Shown here one piece after another: positions 1 through 10,191 of a DNA stretch of 64,000 bases. The stretch covers positions 121,287 to 185,286 of the forward strand of contig MU130240.1 in assembly GCA_015039465.1 (NCBI GenBank). Reading direction: 5' to 3'. Made by a program: the position numbers and the translations under genes. The DNA is from Phlegmacium glaucopus. Lineage: Eukaryota; Basidiomycota; Agaricomycetes; Agaricales; Cortinariaceae. The notes under the pieces are model-generated. The model ran no database searches, was not told the DNA's origin, and saw only the letters and a program-made list of their open reading frames with translations. Position 1 is the stretch's first letter. Each line of letters opens with the position of its first letter.

Positions 1-24
1 TAATGTTTCAAACAACCAACTCAC

Positions 25-1656
25 CGGCGTTGAAGTGTTGAATACAGCAGATCGCCAGGTCTTCGTGAACAAGGATCTGATCTAGAAAGTATCTTCCTGA
101 GCGGTACCGATCAGCAAGAAAATCAGTAAACGATGCATGAATGCCAAAATGATGATTATCATCTGAAGGAGCATCTAAAACAGAATGTAGATCACTGAGT
201 GCAAGGTAGACGTCACCCTTCTGGAGTGAAAGGAACTCTTCCATGAAGTGGGGACTCCTGATGACTTGGAAAAGATCGACGATCGGGATAGGTAGTTCTG
301 GGTATAGTAATAAGCCCAGGACTCGAGAGGTGAGGCCGAAATCCTGGACAGAAGATAAGATGTGCTTGTAGAGATTATCGAGTTCTGTGAATGGGGCTTC
401 ATCTTCGACGGATTTAAGACCCAATATCACGTTAAGCCGATCTGTAGGTCGATGTCGATGAGAGTCTACGTATTTGATAACTGTAGACGCATAGATGAAT
501 TGACCCGATGATATTTTAACCAATTCTTCGATCGCTTCGATCGAAGGCCACGGGTCTGGAATAGCAAGTTTCAACGGATGCTTATCGCGTATTTCCCTGA
601 ATCGGATGGAAAGAAATTCTCTGATGTCGGCGTCTGGACGATAGGTATCGTCCAAAGGGATACTAATCAAGCTACCTTTGAATTGGTCGTCCTGGAAAGC
701 GGCTCGAATGTGATATTCCGCACGACTAGCGAACAGGATGGCGAAAGGAAGTTTATAGTGTAAAATGAGTTGGGAAAAAACGTGAATGATTGAGGTTTGT
801 GCTCTGGAGTCTTGGCACTCGTCAAGTCCGTCAATCACGATTAGCCGTGGTCGGGTTTCAGAGGAAAGATTTGTAGATATCTTTGAGAATGGTTCAACGA
901 TTAAAGACTTTACTTGCATCTCAACAGAACGAGACAACAAAGATGGATCATCTTCGATGGCCTTCTCAATGTGAGGTTTTGCTTCAGGGAATGATACGGC
1001 AATCTGATATGCAATCGTCGCAACGAGGCGTTTGTCGTCGTTCCGGCCAGGTATCGATCTGGAGAAGAAAAATGTGCCTATGAGAAGGCCGAGTTCGAAG
1101 CATAGCTCTGCGATTGATTGGGCAATTGCTGACTTTCCTGCCCCCGCTGGGCCGTAAAGCCACATGAGATCAGGAGATGATGGATCTAGGTCTTTGATCC
1201 AATCCATTATCTTTTGGAGTATGATGAGGCGAGTGCTAGGGTGACATTTCGGTGGATCGAAGCGTTCAGCAGAGTTGTGAAAAGCGCCTTGAGCGACAGA
1301 CTCGAAGAGGAAATCGAAGCCTGAACGTTTGAACACAAATGAGTGGATTTTGACTTAGAATAGGAGAATATGGTAAAGTTCACCCACCAGAACGCTTCTG
1401 GCTATGAACATGATATCCTCCCTGGACGTCAAGGAACGTTCCTCCCTTAACACATACGCTAGACCGGGCGAACATGGGAGGGGATATGAGGACTTGTAAC
1501 GGTTGGTTGACAAACAAGGCGTGACGGGGAGATGCAGAGCCTCAGCGCCGATCGTGAGAAGGGGTACTCTGCATGTTTCGACAAGTTTGTTCGTACAGCC
1601 ACGATCCTGACCAAGGTCCATTCAGATTGTGCGCTATTTTTGGCCTTTCCAGTCAT
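25..1656 (-). CDS. NACHT P-loop NTPase (NLR-like), partial at window edge (copy N1)
   Basis: NACHT NTPases are STAND-type signalling switches; fungal members act in non-self recognition and programmed cell death. The main exon (25-1320) is open throughout and carries Walker A GPAGAGKS and a Walker B-like LIVIDGLDEC about 100 residues later. An upstream exon (1388-1458) joins in frame across a GTGGGT...TTCAG intron (1321-1387), and a plausible first ATG lies at 1656, although the exact first exon is uncertain. At the low end the coding frame meets a canonical GTGAGT donor at 24-19, so the gene very probably continues outside the window; the TGA at 8-10 is inside that intron. C-terminal repeats are therefore unseen. 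This is the only NACHT copy here with an uninterrupted NTPase domain. Family call is strong; biological role is inference. Confidence 0.85.
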
Positions 1657-2193
1657 TTCAAAGTTGTTCCCGAAAGTGGCGAAGATGGACGGATGGACGA
1701 ATGGATGACGTGAAAAGCCAAGTAAAGAGCCCACATCTCTGAATACAGAAGGAAAACCCGATATCAATAAAGGTATGCCCAGCGACAATGGAAGGGAAAA
1801 AATGCAAGTATTAACACAAACAAGGAGAAGCCACCGCATAGATGTTTTTTTTTGAGATTTCAGAAAAAGGAGAGTAAGTTATGATTAGCTTGTGAATGTT
1901 TAACGACTGGAGGGGTGGCCAATACCTGGCCAAGAAACCTATATTGACTGCGATTAAAATCTAAAAGGAAAACGGTTTTTATCAAAAATATGGCACTGTG
2001 TGTGTGTCAAGCACATACGAGTTTGTTAATCATAGTATCTGATCTAAATAAGAGGAAGAGTGATCAATATGATAAGAGCTGATTTTTTATTAAGCGACGG
2101 TGGAACTTGCCTGTGAAAGCCAGTGCGAGAGAGGTGTAGAATGATGCAAAGGGTAGCCGCAATAAGCACGTTGCCAGCTGCAGCCGGCGCCTG

Positions 2194-2324
2194 ATATAAA
2201 AACGCAACATCGGTCTCCGAACTCAAGGTGCCTTATTCACTTCTCCTCTACTATCTTCGGAGACCGATGTTGCGTTTTTATATTGGTCAAGGGTCTGTCC
2301 TGACAGGACAGACCCTTGACCAAT
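2194..2324. repeat. Two adjoining inverted repeats (27-bp arms, then 21-bp arms)
   Basis: 2194-2220 and 2257-2283 are perfect 27-bp inverted arms around a 36-bp loop. 2282-2324 is a 43-bp palindrome with perfect 21-bp arms around one central base. The 36-bp loop is in the opposite orientation in the homologous right arm (about 63188-63226), so this segment has flipped or was copied by template switching. Confidence 0.85.
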
Positions 2325-2384
2325 CATGACCTCGTCAATTAAAGTCAAGTCACGTCACACCCGGATCATGAACATGCCTCAATA

Positions 2385-2683
2385 GAACCACTGCGGACCA
2401 GTCTGGACCGTAACCGAACTGCGGTCCTGAGGTTACTATCAGGTCCGGTCTCGGGTTCTTTTCTAACCGGACTTTCAAAGACCATCTGTATCTGTTAACG
2501 GCTTCGAACGCGTTCTATATGGATGCAGACGTGCGAGTAGGGCTTGTAGAGCAATGGAAATACCTATATGACATTGACAGTAGTAGCTTTTGGGACCGTA
2601 TAAAAACTGTATAAAAGGGCTGACGGTACACGAAAGAATACTCATCTCCTCTCCTCTCCAAACCATCCTCAAAGCCAAATCAA
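2385..2683 (+). promoter_or_regulatory. Conserved promoter block of the 8-Cys peptide family
   Basis: A block beginning with ACCAGTCTGGACCGTAA and rich in GGTCCGGTCTCGG/AACCGGAC repeats, followed by TATATGACATTGACAGTA, a TATA box (TATAAAAG at 2610-2617) and the leader GGTACACGAAAG, recurs upstream of the other peptide genes (around 4440-4718, 7040-7363, 8960-9285, and reversed at 60119-60480 and 62800-63100). The TATA box is about 80 bp before the ATG. Conservation of this order in all six copies supports a shared core promoter; the upstream motifs as factor sites are inference. Confidence 0.65.
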
Positions 2684-2689
2684 ATGGTC

Positions 2690-2947
2690 ATGAAGCTCTC
2701 CTACTTCATATGTGTATTCACTATGATAATTGCATCTCATCAAGTAGCCGCGGTTTCGGTTCCATGCACAATCGACACCGACTGCTCGAAGGTGACCTGC
2801 ACAGGAAAACTTTGTGAGGCATCATTTTGCTGGACAAACGGGACCTGTAGTCCCCCCAGGTGCGTTGGCGTAACTCAGGATTGCCCGGTAAGTGGTATTC
2901 TTATGGTATTTAGATGAGCGAATTTACTAACAATCTGCTCTCAGTGA
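2690..2947 (+). CDS. Small secreted 8-cysteine peptide, copy A
   Basis: No named family recognised. Residues 1-21 of the product form a signal peptide (MKLSYF... ending VAA), followed by a mature part of about 45 residues with eight cysteines and no CC pair, ending Cys-Pro. Coding is 2690-2887 and then a 57-nt GTAAGT...CTCAG intron (2888-2944), after which the first codon is the stop TGA (2945-2947). An in-frame ATG six bases upstream (2684) exists only here and in copy F; the 2690 start is the one conserved in all copies. If the intron is retained the product gains a short tail. The 3' end faces a NACHT relic on the other strand. Probably disulfide-stabilised and secreted; function unknown. 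Confidence 0.8.
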
Positions 2948-3044
2948 ACACGAATTAAATGCCAGAAAGAAGAGAGATGAATGGACCGGAAGGAAAGAGG
3001 GAGTAAAGGCGACTGGAGGATGTTAAATGCAATAGTCGAATTCA

Positions 3045-4022
3045 TCAATTCTGTAGTGGAAAGTCTGGACCGAAGATAAGACGTGCTTGTAGACTCTAGA
3101 GATTATCGAGTTCCGTGAATGGGGCTTCATCGTCGACGCATTTAAGACACAGTATCGCGTTAAGCCAATCTGTAGGTCAATGCCGATGAGAGTTTACATA
3201 TATGAAAACAGTAGATGCATATATGGATTGACCCAATGATTTTTCGACAAATACTTCGATCACGTCGATTGAAGGCCTCTGGGATAAAAGGTTTCAAAGA
3301 ATGCTTATCGTGTATTTCCTGAATCGAATACAAAGAAATTGTCCGATGTCGGCATCTGGACAATAGCAATTGTCCAAAGGGGAACTAAGCAAATCATTTT
3401 GAATTGGTCGTCCTGGAAAGCGGCTTGAATGTGATATTCCGCACGAATAGCGAAGAAGATTACAGAAGGAAGTTTATAGTGTAGTGTTACAATGAGTTGG
3501 GAACAAAAAGTGGATGATACTCGCCGAACCCGTCGACCATGGATTAGCCGTGGTCGTGTTTCAAGGCATCGAGGAAAGACCTGTAAATATCTTTGAGAAT
3601 GGTTCAATGATTACGGCCTTTGCTTGCGCTTCAAGGGAACGAGCTAACAAAGATGGATCATTTTCCATGGCCTTCTCGATGTAAGGTTTTGCTTCAGGGA
3701 ACGAGATGGCAATCTGATATGCAATTGTCGTCGTTCAAGCCGGGTATCGAGCTGGAGAAGAAAAAATGGAAGGCCGAGTTTGAAGCACAACTCTGCGATT
3801 GATTGGGCAACTGTTGACTTTCCCGCCCCCGCTGGACCGTAAAGCTACATGAGATCTGGAGACGATGGGTCTAGATCTTTGATCTAAGCCATTATCTTTT
3901 GGAAGATGGCGAGGCGAGTGCTAGGAACACATTTTGCTATATAAAAGCGTTCAACAGAGTTGTGAAAAGCACCTTGAGCGACGAACTCGAAGAGAAAATC
4001 GAAGCCTGAACGTTTGAACACA
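3045..4022 (-). pseudogene. NACHT NTPase relic N2
   Basis: Reverse-strand matches to N1 run from the exon start (near 4016) down to the Leu-rich segment near 3050. Walker A GPAGAGKS is still readable near 3815-3840, but a TAG replaces a tryptophan codon just before it, several frameshifts follow, and part of the 3' end is deleted. No long frame survives. It lies tail to tail with peptide gene A, as in the other cassettes. Confidence 0.8.
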
Positions 4023-4718
4023 AACGCGCGGATTTCAATTCAGAACTGGATAATCACTCTGTATATGTATATAGTTAACAATAGGAGAAGTGAATAAGGC
4101 ATCTTTGAGTTCGACGAGTTGAGCGAAAGTTTTGAAATGAAGTCTTACAAAGTCAGTTTAGGAGCTAGTCGGTGACCAGTTGAAGTTCAAGTTGACTCGA
4201 GTCACTCGACAAGTTGGTCACGGAGTACCAATCCACACCACGTGATGATAAGCGCACATTGTATTACTATCACCCGAGCACAGGGTGGGATGGTAGGCAA
4301 AGAGGAAAAGCAATAGAAGGGTATTTTGGGCTATTTTTGGACCGCTCGGCTCAAGCCGAGCTCTGCCAACACGTCGGACGCAGGACAGAATCTCGTCAAT
4401 CAAACTTTCAAAGGTCAAGTCATGACAAACCTGCAGTCGGAACCAGTCTGTACCGTAAAATCGGTAACCGATTTTGAAAGACTATTTATAATCCATAAGC
4501 CCAGGCATTGACGGCTTTGATTCCATTTTTCCTGCGACCCATTACTTGCCGGCGCATTCTATATGAATGCAGACATGTGAGTGGGACTTGGAGAGCAAGT
4601 AGTAGTTTTTGTGGGACTGTGTTAAAACTGTATAAAAGGACCGAGGGTACACGAAAGAGCACTCATCCCCTCTACTAGTAAATCAAACCTAACACTGTCA
4701 AAGCCAAATCAAATCGTC

Positions 4719-4978
4719 ATGAAGCTCTCCTACTTCATATGCGTATTTTCCATGATAATTGCATCTCATAAAGTGGCTGCACTTTCATGCACAACCAACG
4801 CCGATTGCTCGAGGGTGCTCTGCCCAGGCCCGGTAGCCGAAAGACTTTGTGAGGAATCACGTTGCTTGAGTGGGACCTGTAGTGCCCCCACATGCGTTGG
4901 TTTAACTCAGGATTGCCCGGTAAGTGTTATTTTATGGTATTTAGATGAGCGAATTAATCAACAACCTGCTCTCAGTGA
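4719..4978 (+). CDS. Small secreted 8-cysteine peptide, copy B
   Basis: Signal peptide nearly identical to copy A (MKLSYFICVF...VAA), then a mature peptide with the eight conserved cysteines and a four-residue-longer loop between Cys3 and Cys4. Exon 4719-4919, intron 4920-4975 (GTAAGT...CTCAG, 56 nt), then the stop TGA at 4976-4978 with no coding in exon 2. TATA box and leader as in copy A. The stop lies one base from the reverse-strand stop of NACHT relic N3 (TCAGTGA, 4972-4978). Function unknown. Confidence 0.8.
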
Positions 4979-6120
4979 ACAAGAATGAAATACCAGAAAC
5001 AAGAGAGATGAACGGACAGGAAGGAAAGAGGGAGTAAAGGCGACAGGAGGATGCCAAATTCGATAGTCGAATTCAGTAATTCTGTAGTGAAAACAACAAA
5101 GTGGTGACTCCTGATGACTTTGAAAAGATCGACGATTGGGACATGTAGTCCTAGGTATAGTAGTAAGCCCAGAACTCGGAATGTGAGGCCGAAATTCTGG
5201 ACCGAAGGACAGATGCGGTTGTAGAGATTATCGAGTTTTGTGAATGGGGCTTCATCGTCGACCCATTTAAGACCCAGTATCACGTTAAGCCGATCTGTAG
5301 GTCGATGTGGATGAGAGTCTACATATTGGAAAATTATAGATGAATTGACCCGATGATTTTTCGACCAATTCTTCGATCGCTATCGAAGGCCACGGGTCTA
5401 GAATATAAAGTTTCAACGTGTGCTTATCGCGTATTTCCCTGAATCGGATAGAAATAAATTCTCTGATGTCGGCATCTGGACAGTAACTGTTGTCCAAAGG
5501 GATACTAAGCAAGACATTTTTAATTGGTCGTCCTGGAAAGCGGCTTTAATGTGATATTCCGCACGAATGGCGAGCAGGATGGCGAAAGGAAGTTTATAGT
5601 GTAACATGAGTTGAGAACAAAAAGTGGATGATTGACGCCCGTGCCTAGGCACTCGTCGAGCCCGTCAATCATGATTAGCCGTGGTCGTGTTTCAAGGCAT
5701 CGAGGAAAGACCTGTAGATATCTTTGAGAACGGTTCACGGTTCAACGATTACAGCCTTTGCTTGGGCCTCAAGGGAACGAGACAACAAAGATGGGATGTG
5801 GTTATGCTTCAGGGAACGAGATGGCAATTCGATATGCAATTGTCGCAACGACACGTTTGTCGTCAGGTATTTACCTGGAGAAGAAAAGCCGATTTTGAAG
5901 CATAATTCTGCGATTGATTGGGAACTGCTGACTTTCCTGGCCGCAAAGCCACATGAGATCAGGAGATGATGGGTCTACATCTTCGCTCCAAGGCATTATC
6001 TTTTTGAGGATGGCGAGGCGAGTGCTAGCATGACGTTTTGGTAGATCGAACTGTTCCAAAGAGTTGTGAAAGCGCCTTGAGCTTGGACTCGAGGAGAAAA
6101 TCGAAGCCTGAACATTTGAA
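4972..6120 (-). pseudogene. NACHT NTPase relic N3 with acquired hydrophobic tail
   Basis: Reverse-strand homologue of N1 broken by frameshifts: 5871-6125, 5413-5738, 5285-5512 and 4972-5283 carry successive parts. The Walker A motif is destroyed by a small deletion near 5930-5945. After the segment ending in RSHHF the sequence leaves the N1 path and reads a new hydrophobic tail (PLLPLSFLSV...FILVH) ending one base from the stop codon of peptide gene B. The same tail occurs in N5, N6 and N7. Confidence 0.8.
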
Positions 6121-6249
6121 CACAAACACGCGGATTTTGAGTCAGAATAGGAGAATGAGGTACAGTTTACTCACCAGGACACTTCTTCTGGCCATGAACC
6201 TCCCTGGACGTCAAAGATCGTTCATCCCTCAACACATACGCTAGACCGG

Positions 6250-7040
6250 GTAAACGATATGAGGACTTGCAATGGTTGGTTGACAAACAATGCGTGACTG
6301 CCTCAATGCCGCCACCAACTACCGCGAACGCCAATATTCCGAGTCCTCTTACCATAACTCGTGCAGTTGTTGAGCTCACCCCACGTTCCTAGACTACGGG
6401 GCTTGTCGAAGAACGCAATATTACCGCTTGGCGCTCTATCCAGACCAACTCATCGACAGAGGGTCCATCTTTGGCGAGGTTGTCTTGAGGGTCTTCGTTG
6501 TCATGGACTACGCCGTGAAATGTGTTGCTCAATACGATGTGGTGTATGAGGATAGTAGCATGGACGAAGTCCACGTTATTAACCCTGATACATTGCTAAT
6601 GGCCACTGGGGCAAGAGTCAATGATTACGAATAATGTAGCGCACGTTGCTCAAATGTTCAAATGTTGCTACCACTTCTTTATTCAAATGCTTTTTTTGAC
6701 TTTCAGTTTTTCACACAGTTCTGTTTATAATATAACGCCTGTCATCTTTTCTTCGTACGGTCTGCTTCAGGAGTTGCGTTTATGGTGCCAGCGCGAAGAG
6801 AGGGAATGGCAAGGGTTCTTGTAACCGTATTTCAATAAGCCACTTCACGGTTGTGATATCTTTTAATGCAAAACTCGTTATCCTGGACTTTTTTCGCTTA
6901 TGCTGATATTCGTTTTAGATTCCTCCAGAGCGTTTAAAATTTATGAATTAACGTGACAAATAGCTGATTTAATACTGAAATAAGTGAGCGAGGAGAATCC
7001 TTGGGAATGGATATGTCACATGACCTCAACCCCCATCGTG
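6250..7040. other. Intercassette spacer with an unidentified coding fragment
   Basis: An open frame at 6428-6634 (+) encodes about 68 residues beginning MALYPDQLID and ending with a stop; it resembles a piece of an ordinary enzyme-like sequence but I do not recognise the family, and no splice partners are evident. This fragment is absent from the other cassettes. 6640-7040 is AT-rich with no gene seen. Confidence 0.35.
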
Positions 7041-7363
7041 CTAGGAACCAGTCTGGACCGTAAAGAAGCTATAATTGAACTGCGGTCCTGACCGGTTACT
7101 GTTAGGTCCTCGGTTTTTTCTAACCGGAGGCGTTAACAGCTTCGATTTCATTTTTCCTGTGATCCATTACTTGCCGGCGCGTTCTATATGGACGCAGACG
7201 TGTGAGTGGGAGTGGGACTTGGAGAGCAATGTAGATACCTATATGACATTAAGAGGTTTGTGGGACTGCGTCAAAACTGTATAAAAAGGCTGATGGTACA
7301 CGAAAGAACACTCATATCCTCTCTAAATCCAACCTACTATTCTCAAAGCCAAATCAAATCGTC

Positions 7364-7612
7364 ATGAAGCTCTCCTACCTCATGAGCGTATTCATTATGT
7401 TAATTGCATCTCATCAAGTAGCTGCACTGGCATGCACAACCGACGCCGATTGCACGAGTTTGACCTGCACAGGAAGACTTTGTGAGCCGGCATTTTGCTT
7501 GAGTGGGACCTGTCGTCCCCCCAAATGCGTTGGCCTAAATCAGGCATGCCCGGTAAGTGGTGCTTTTATGGTATTTAGATGAGTGAATTTATTAACAATC
7601 TGGTCTCAGTGA
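7364..7612 (+). CDS. Small secreted 8-cysteine peptide, copy C
   Basis: Same architecture: signal peptide (MKLSYLMSVF...VAA), eight cysteines in about 42 mature residues, Cys-Pro end. Exon 7364-7552, intron 7553-7609 (GTAAGT...CTCAG, 57 nt), stop TGA 7610-7612. A TATAAAAA box lies about 80 bp upstream with the shared GGTACACGAAAG leader. Mature residues differ from A and B mainly between the cysteines. Function unknown. Confidence 0.8.
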
Positions 7613-8330
7613 ACAAGAATGAAATACCAGAAAGAAGAGAGACGGGCGGACAGGAAGAAAAGAGGGAGTTCGAGGCGACGGGAGGATGTCAAATTGGATA
7701 GTCGGATTTATCAATTCTGTAGTGAAAACAATAAAGTGGGGACTTGTGGTGACTTTGAAAAGATCGACGCTTGGGGCAGTTAGTTCTGGCTATAGTAGTA
7801 AGCCAGCACTCGAGATGTGAGGTCGAAATTCCGGACCGAAGATAAGATGTACTTGTAGAGATTAATGAGTTCTGCGAGTGGGGCTTCATCTTCGACGCAG
7901 TTAAGAACCAGCATCATGTTAGGCCAATCTGTAGGTCGATGCTGATGAGAGTCTACATATCTGATAATGGTAGATGATAGATGAATTGACTCGATGATTT
8001 TTGAACCAATCTTCGATCGCTTCCACGGGTTGAATATAAATGATGTCGGCGTCTGGACAAGGACTTCCCTATGTGAGGTTTTGCTTCAAGGAACGACGTG
8101 GCAATCTGATATGCAATCGTCACAACGAGGTTTGTTGTCGTTTAGGCCAGGTATCGAACTGAAGAAGACAATGAATCTAGGTCTTTGATTCAAGCCATTA
8201 TGTTTTGGAGGATGGCGAGGTGAGTGTTAGGGTGACAGTTTGGTGGATTGAGGCATTCAGCAGAGTTGTGAAGTGCGCCTTGAGCGACCGACTCGAAGAG
8301 AAAATCGAAACCTGAACGTTTGAACATAAA
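7613..8330 (-). pseudogene. NACHT NTPase relic N4
   Basis: Short reverse-strand fragments of N1: the exon start near 8310-8330, a small piece of the mid-domain near 8030-8160 and the 3' Leu-rich part at 7689-7900. The P-loop region is deleted. It is the most eroded of the longer relics. The spacer 8331-8960 repeats NACHT 5'-flank sequence and otherwise holds nothing recognisable. Confidence 0.7.
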
Positions 8331-9285
8331 CACGCAGGTTTTGATTCAGAAAAGGAGAATACGGTGAAGTTTACTCACCAGGACGCTTCTGGCCATTAAC
8401 GTGATATTCCTGACGTCAAAGAAAGTTCATCCCCTAAAATAACACATATGCTAGACTGGGCGAACATAGGAGGGGATATGAGGCCTTGCACGATGGTTGA
8501 CGAACAATGCGTGACTGCCTCAAGGCTGCCTGTGGTAGGGAGATCCAGAGAGATTTGACGCCTCTAAGTGTCAATCATGAAAAGGTATACCTGCACGTTC
8601 AGCAAGGTACAGCCAAGGTCCTGGCGTCCGAAGCGCCATCTTTAGCCTTTCCACCCATTCCAAGGTCGTTCCCGAAACTCACAGAACGACGTTCAATGCA
8701 GCAATTGTTTCGAGGGCATTACAGTAACTTGCAAATGGTTTTTTTTTGCACAACGAAATTCGCAGCGCAGCGTTTGATATGACTGTTGGCAAGTGACTAA
8801 GGGTGGACAGGAGTTCCAGCTCAGCTCAAAAATAGCTCGGCTGGTCGGCTCATCGGCTCCGAGCCGTTGGCGAGGACAAACGAAATAAATGATCATCATA
8901 AATTACAAGTCAAATTTTCCGTGATGAAGCTCGTTTTCTTTTGTAAACCCCTGGGTCAGAATAGAACCAGTCTGGTAACCGGACTGCGGTTCTGAACGGT
9001 TACAGTCAGGTCCGGTCTCGGTTTGTTTTCAGTTTTCTAACCGGACGTTCAAACATCATAGCAAGCGATCCAAAAGTGATCAGTATTTCTTGCCATGCCG
9101 GTGCGTTCGATATGAATGCAGACATGTGGGACTTGCAGAGCAATGTAAATACCTATATGACATTGACAGTAGGAGGTTTTGTGGGATTGTGTCAAAACTG
9201 TACAAAAGGGCCAAGGGTACACGAAAGAGCACTCATCCTCCTTCCTAAACCAAACATAACATTGTCAAAACCAAATCAACCCGTC

Positions 9286-9531
9286 ATGAAGCTCTCCTAC
9301 TTCATAAGCGCATTCACTATGGTAATTGCATCTCATCAAGTAGCTGCACTTTCATGCACAACCACCAGCGATTGCCCAGGCTGCATTACAGGAAGACTTT
9401 GTGAGTCACCGTTTTGCTCGAGTGGGACCTGTATTCCCGCGGTGTGCGTCCCCTTAAATCAGAAATGCCCGGCAAGTGGTATTTTTATGGTATTTATATG
9501 AGCGAATTTATTAACAATATGGTCTCAGTGA
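9286..9531 (+). CDS. Small secreted 8-cysteine peptide, copy D (GC donor)
   Basis: Signal peptide MKLSYFISAF...VAA and eight cysteines, with a shortened Cys2-Cys3 loop (CPGC). Exon 9286-9471; the intron 9472-9528 has a GCAAGT donor where the other five copies have GTAAGT; stop TGA 9529-9531. GC-AG introns are spliced in fungi, but if not, the frame would read on to a TGA at 9499-9501. The longer open frame beginning near 9076 is promoter DNA, not coding. Stop is one base from that of NACHT remnant N5. Confidence 0.75.
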
Positions 9532-9725
9532 ACAAGAATGAAATACCAGAAAGAAGAGGGATGAACGGACAGGAAGGAAGAAAGGAGTAAAGGGGACGGG
9601 AGGATGTCAAATTGGATAGTCGGCTTCATCAATTCTGTAGTGAAAACAACAAAATGGGGACTCGTGTAGACTTTGAAAAGATCGACGATTGGGACAGTTA
9701 GTTCTGGGTATAGTAAACTGTTTGG
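9525..9725 (-). pseudogene. NACHT 3' remnant N5
   Basis: Only the last part of the cassette NACHT (LLYPELTVPIVDLFKV plus the hydrophobic tail ending FILVH) remains. Homology stops abruptly near 9720, which marks the edge of the left array. 9726-10140 is the P450 5' flank with no gene seen. Confidence 0.75.
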
Positions 9726-10142
9726 TGTAAACACCTGTTTTTGGCGATCTGTCACATGTCTATGATGAGGCCCTTGAGGAGTGATGATGGCGATTGCCAT
9801 TTCAGCTCCACGCTCCCCTCTCCTCGCTCATCGAATACAATAACTATGTCATAGTAATATATACAGTGGTCAACGTCTGCAACCTCGGCAACCATGCTTG
9901 CAACAGTTTTCAGATCCTGAATCCTGATGGATTGCTCCACATTAATTGGCTCCAATTCGTCATATCTACTCCAAAAAGTGTATTTGCACCAAACAAAACG
10001 GTTTGAATCGTTTGACTCGGATGGGCATGGTATTCATTCATACTATATCGTGAGCCGTAAGTGCATCACATATATCCAAGTCTGTCAAGGAAAGAATAGA
10101 AGAAACCACGGCTTCTTGGTTCCGACACTGGGCGTTGGACGG

Positions 10143-10150
10143 TATAAAAT
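10143..10150 (+). promoter_or_regulatory. TATA box of the P450 gene
   Basis: TATAAAAT lies 42 bp before the chosen ATG at 10192. Confidence 0.5.
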
Positions 10151-10191
10151 AAAGTTCACCAGGGCCAAGGCCTTTCCTCCCTCCACTGACT

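Larger units (their letters stand above)
1471..2945. repeat. Left arm of a window-scale inverted duplication
   Basis: The reverse complement of 62541-64000 aligns along this stretch: NACHT 5' region, spacer with the GTGTGTGTCAAGCACATAC block, promoter block and 8-Cys peptide gene. Divergence is modest (point changes and short indels). The right arm is cut by the window end, so the repeat may be longer. Confidence 0.85.

Noticed and set aside
9076..9285. N-terminal extension of peptide copy D to 9076
   Set aside because: This stretch contains the conserved promoter motifs and leader seen before the ATG in all other copies.
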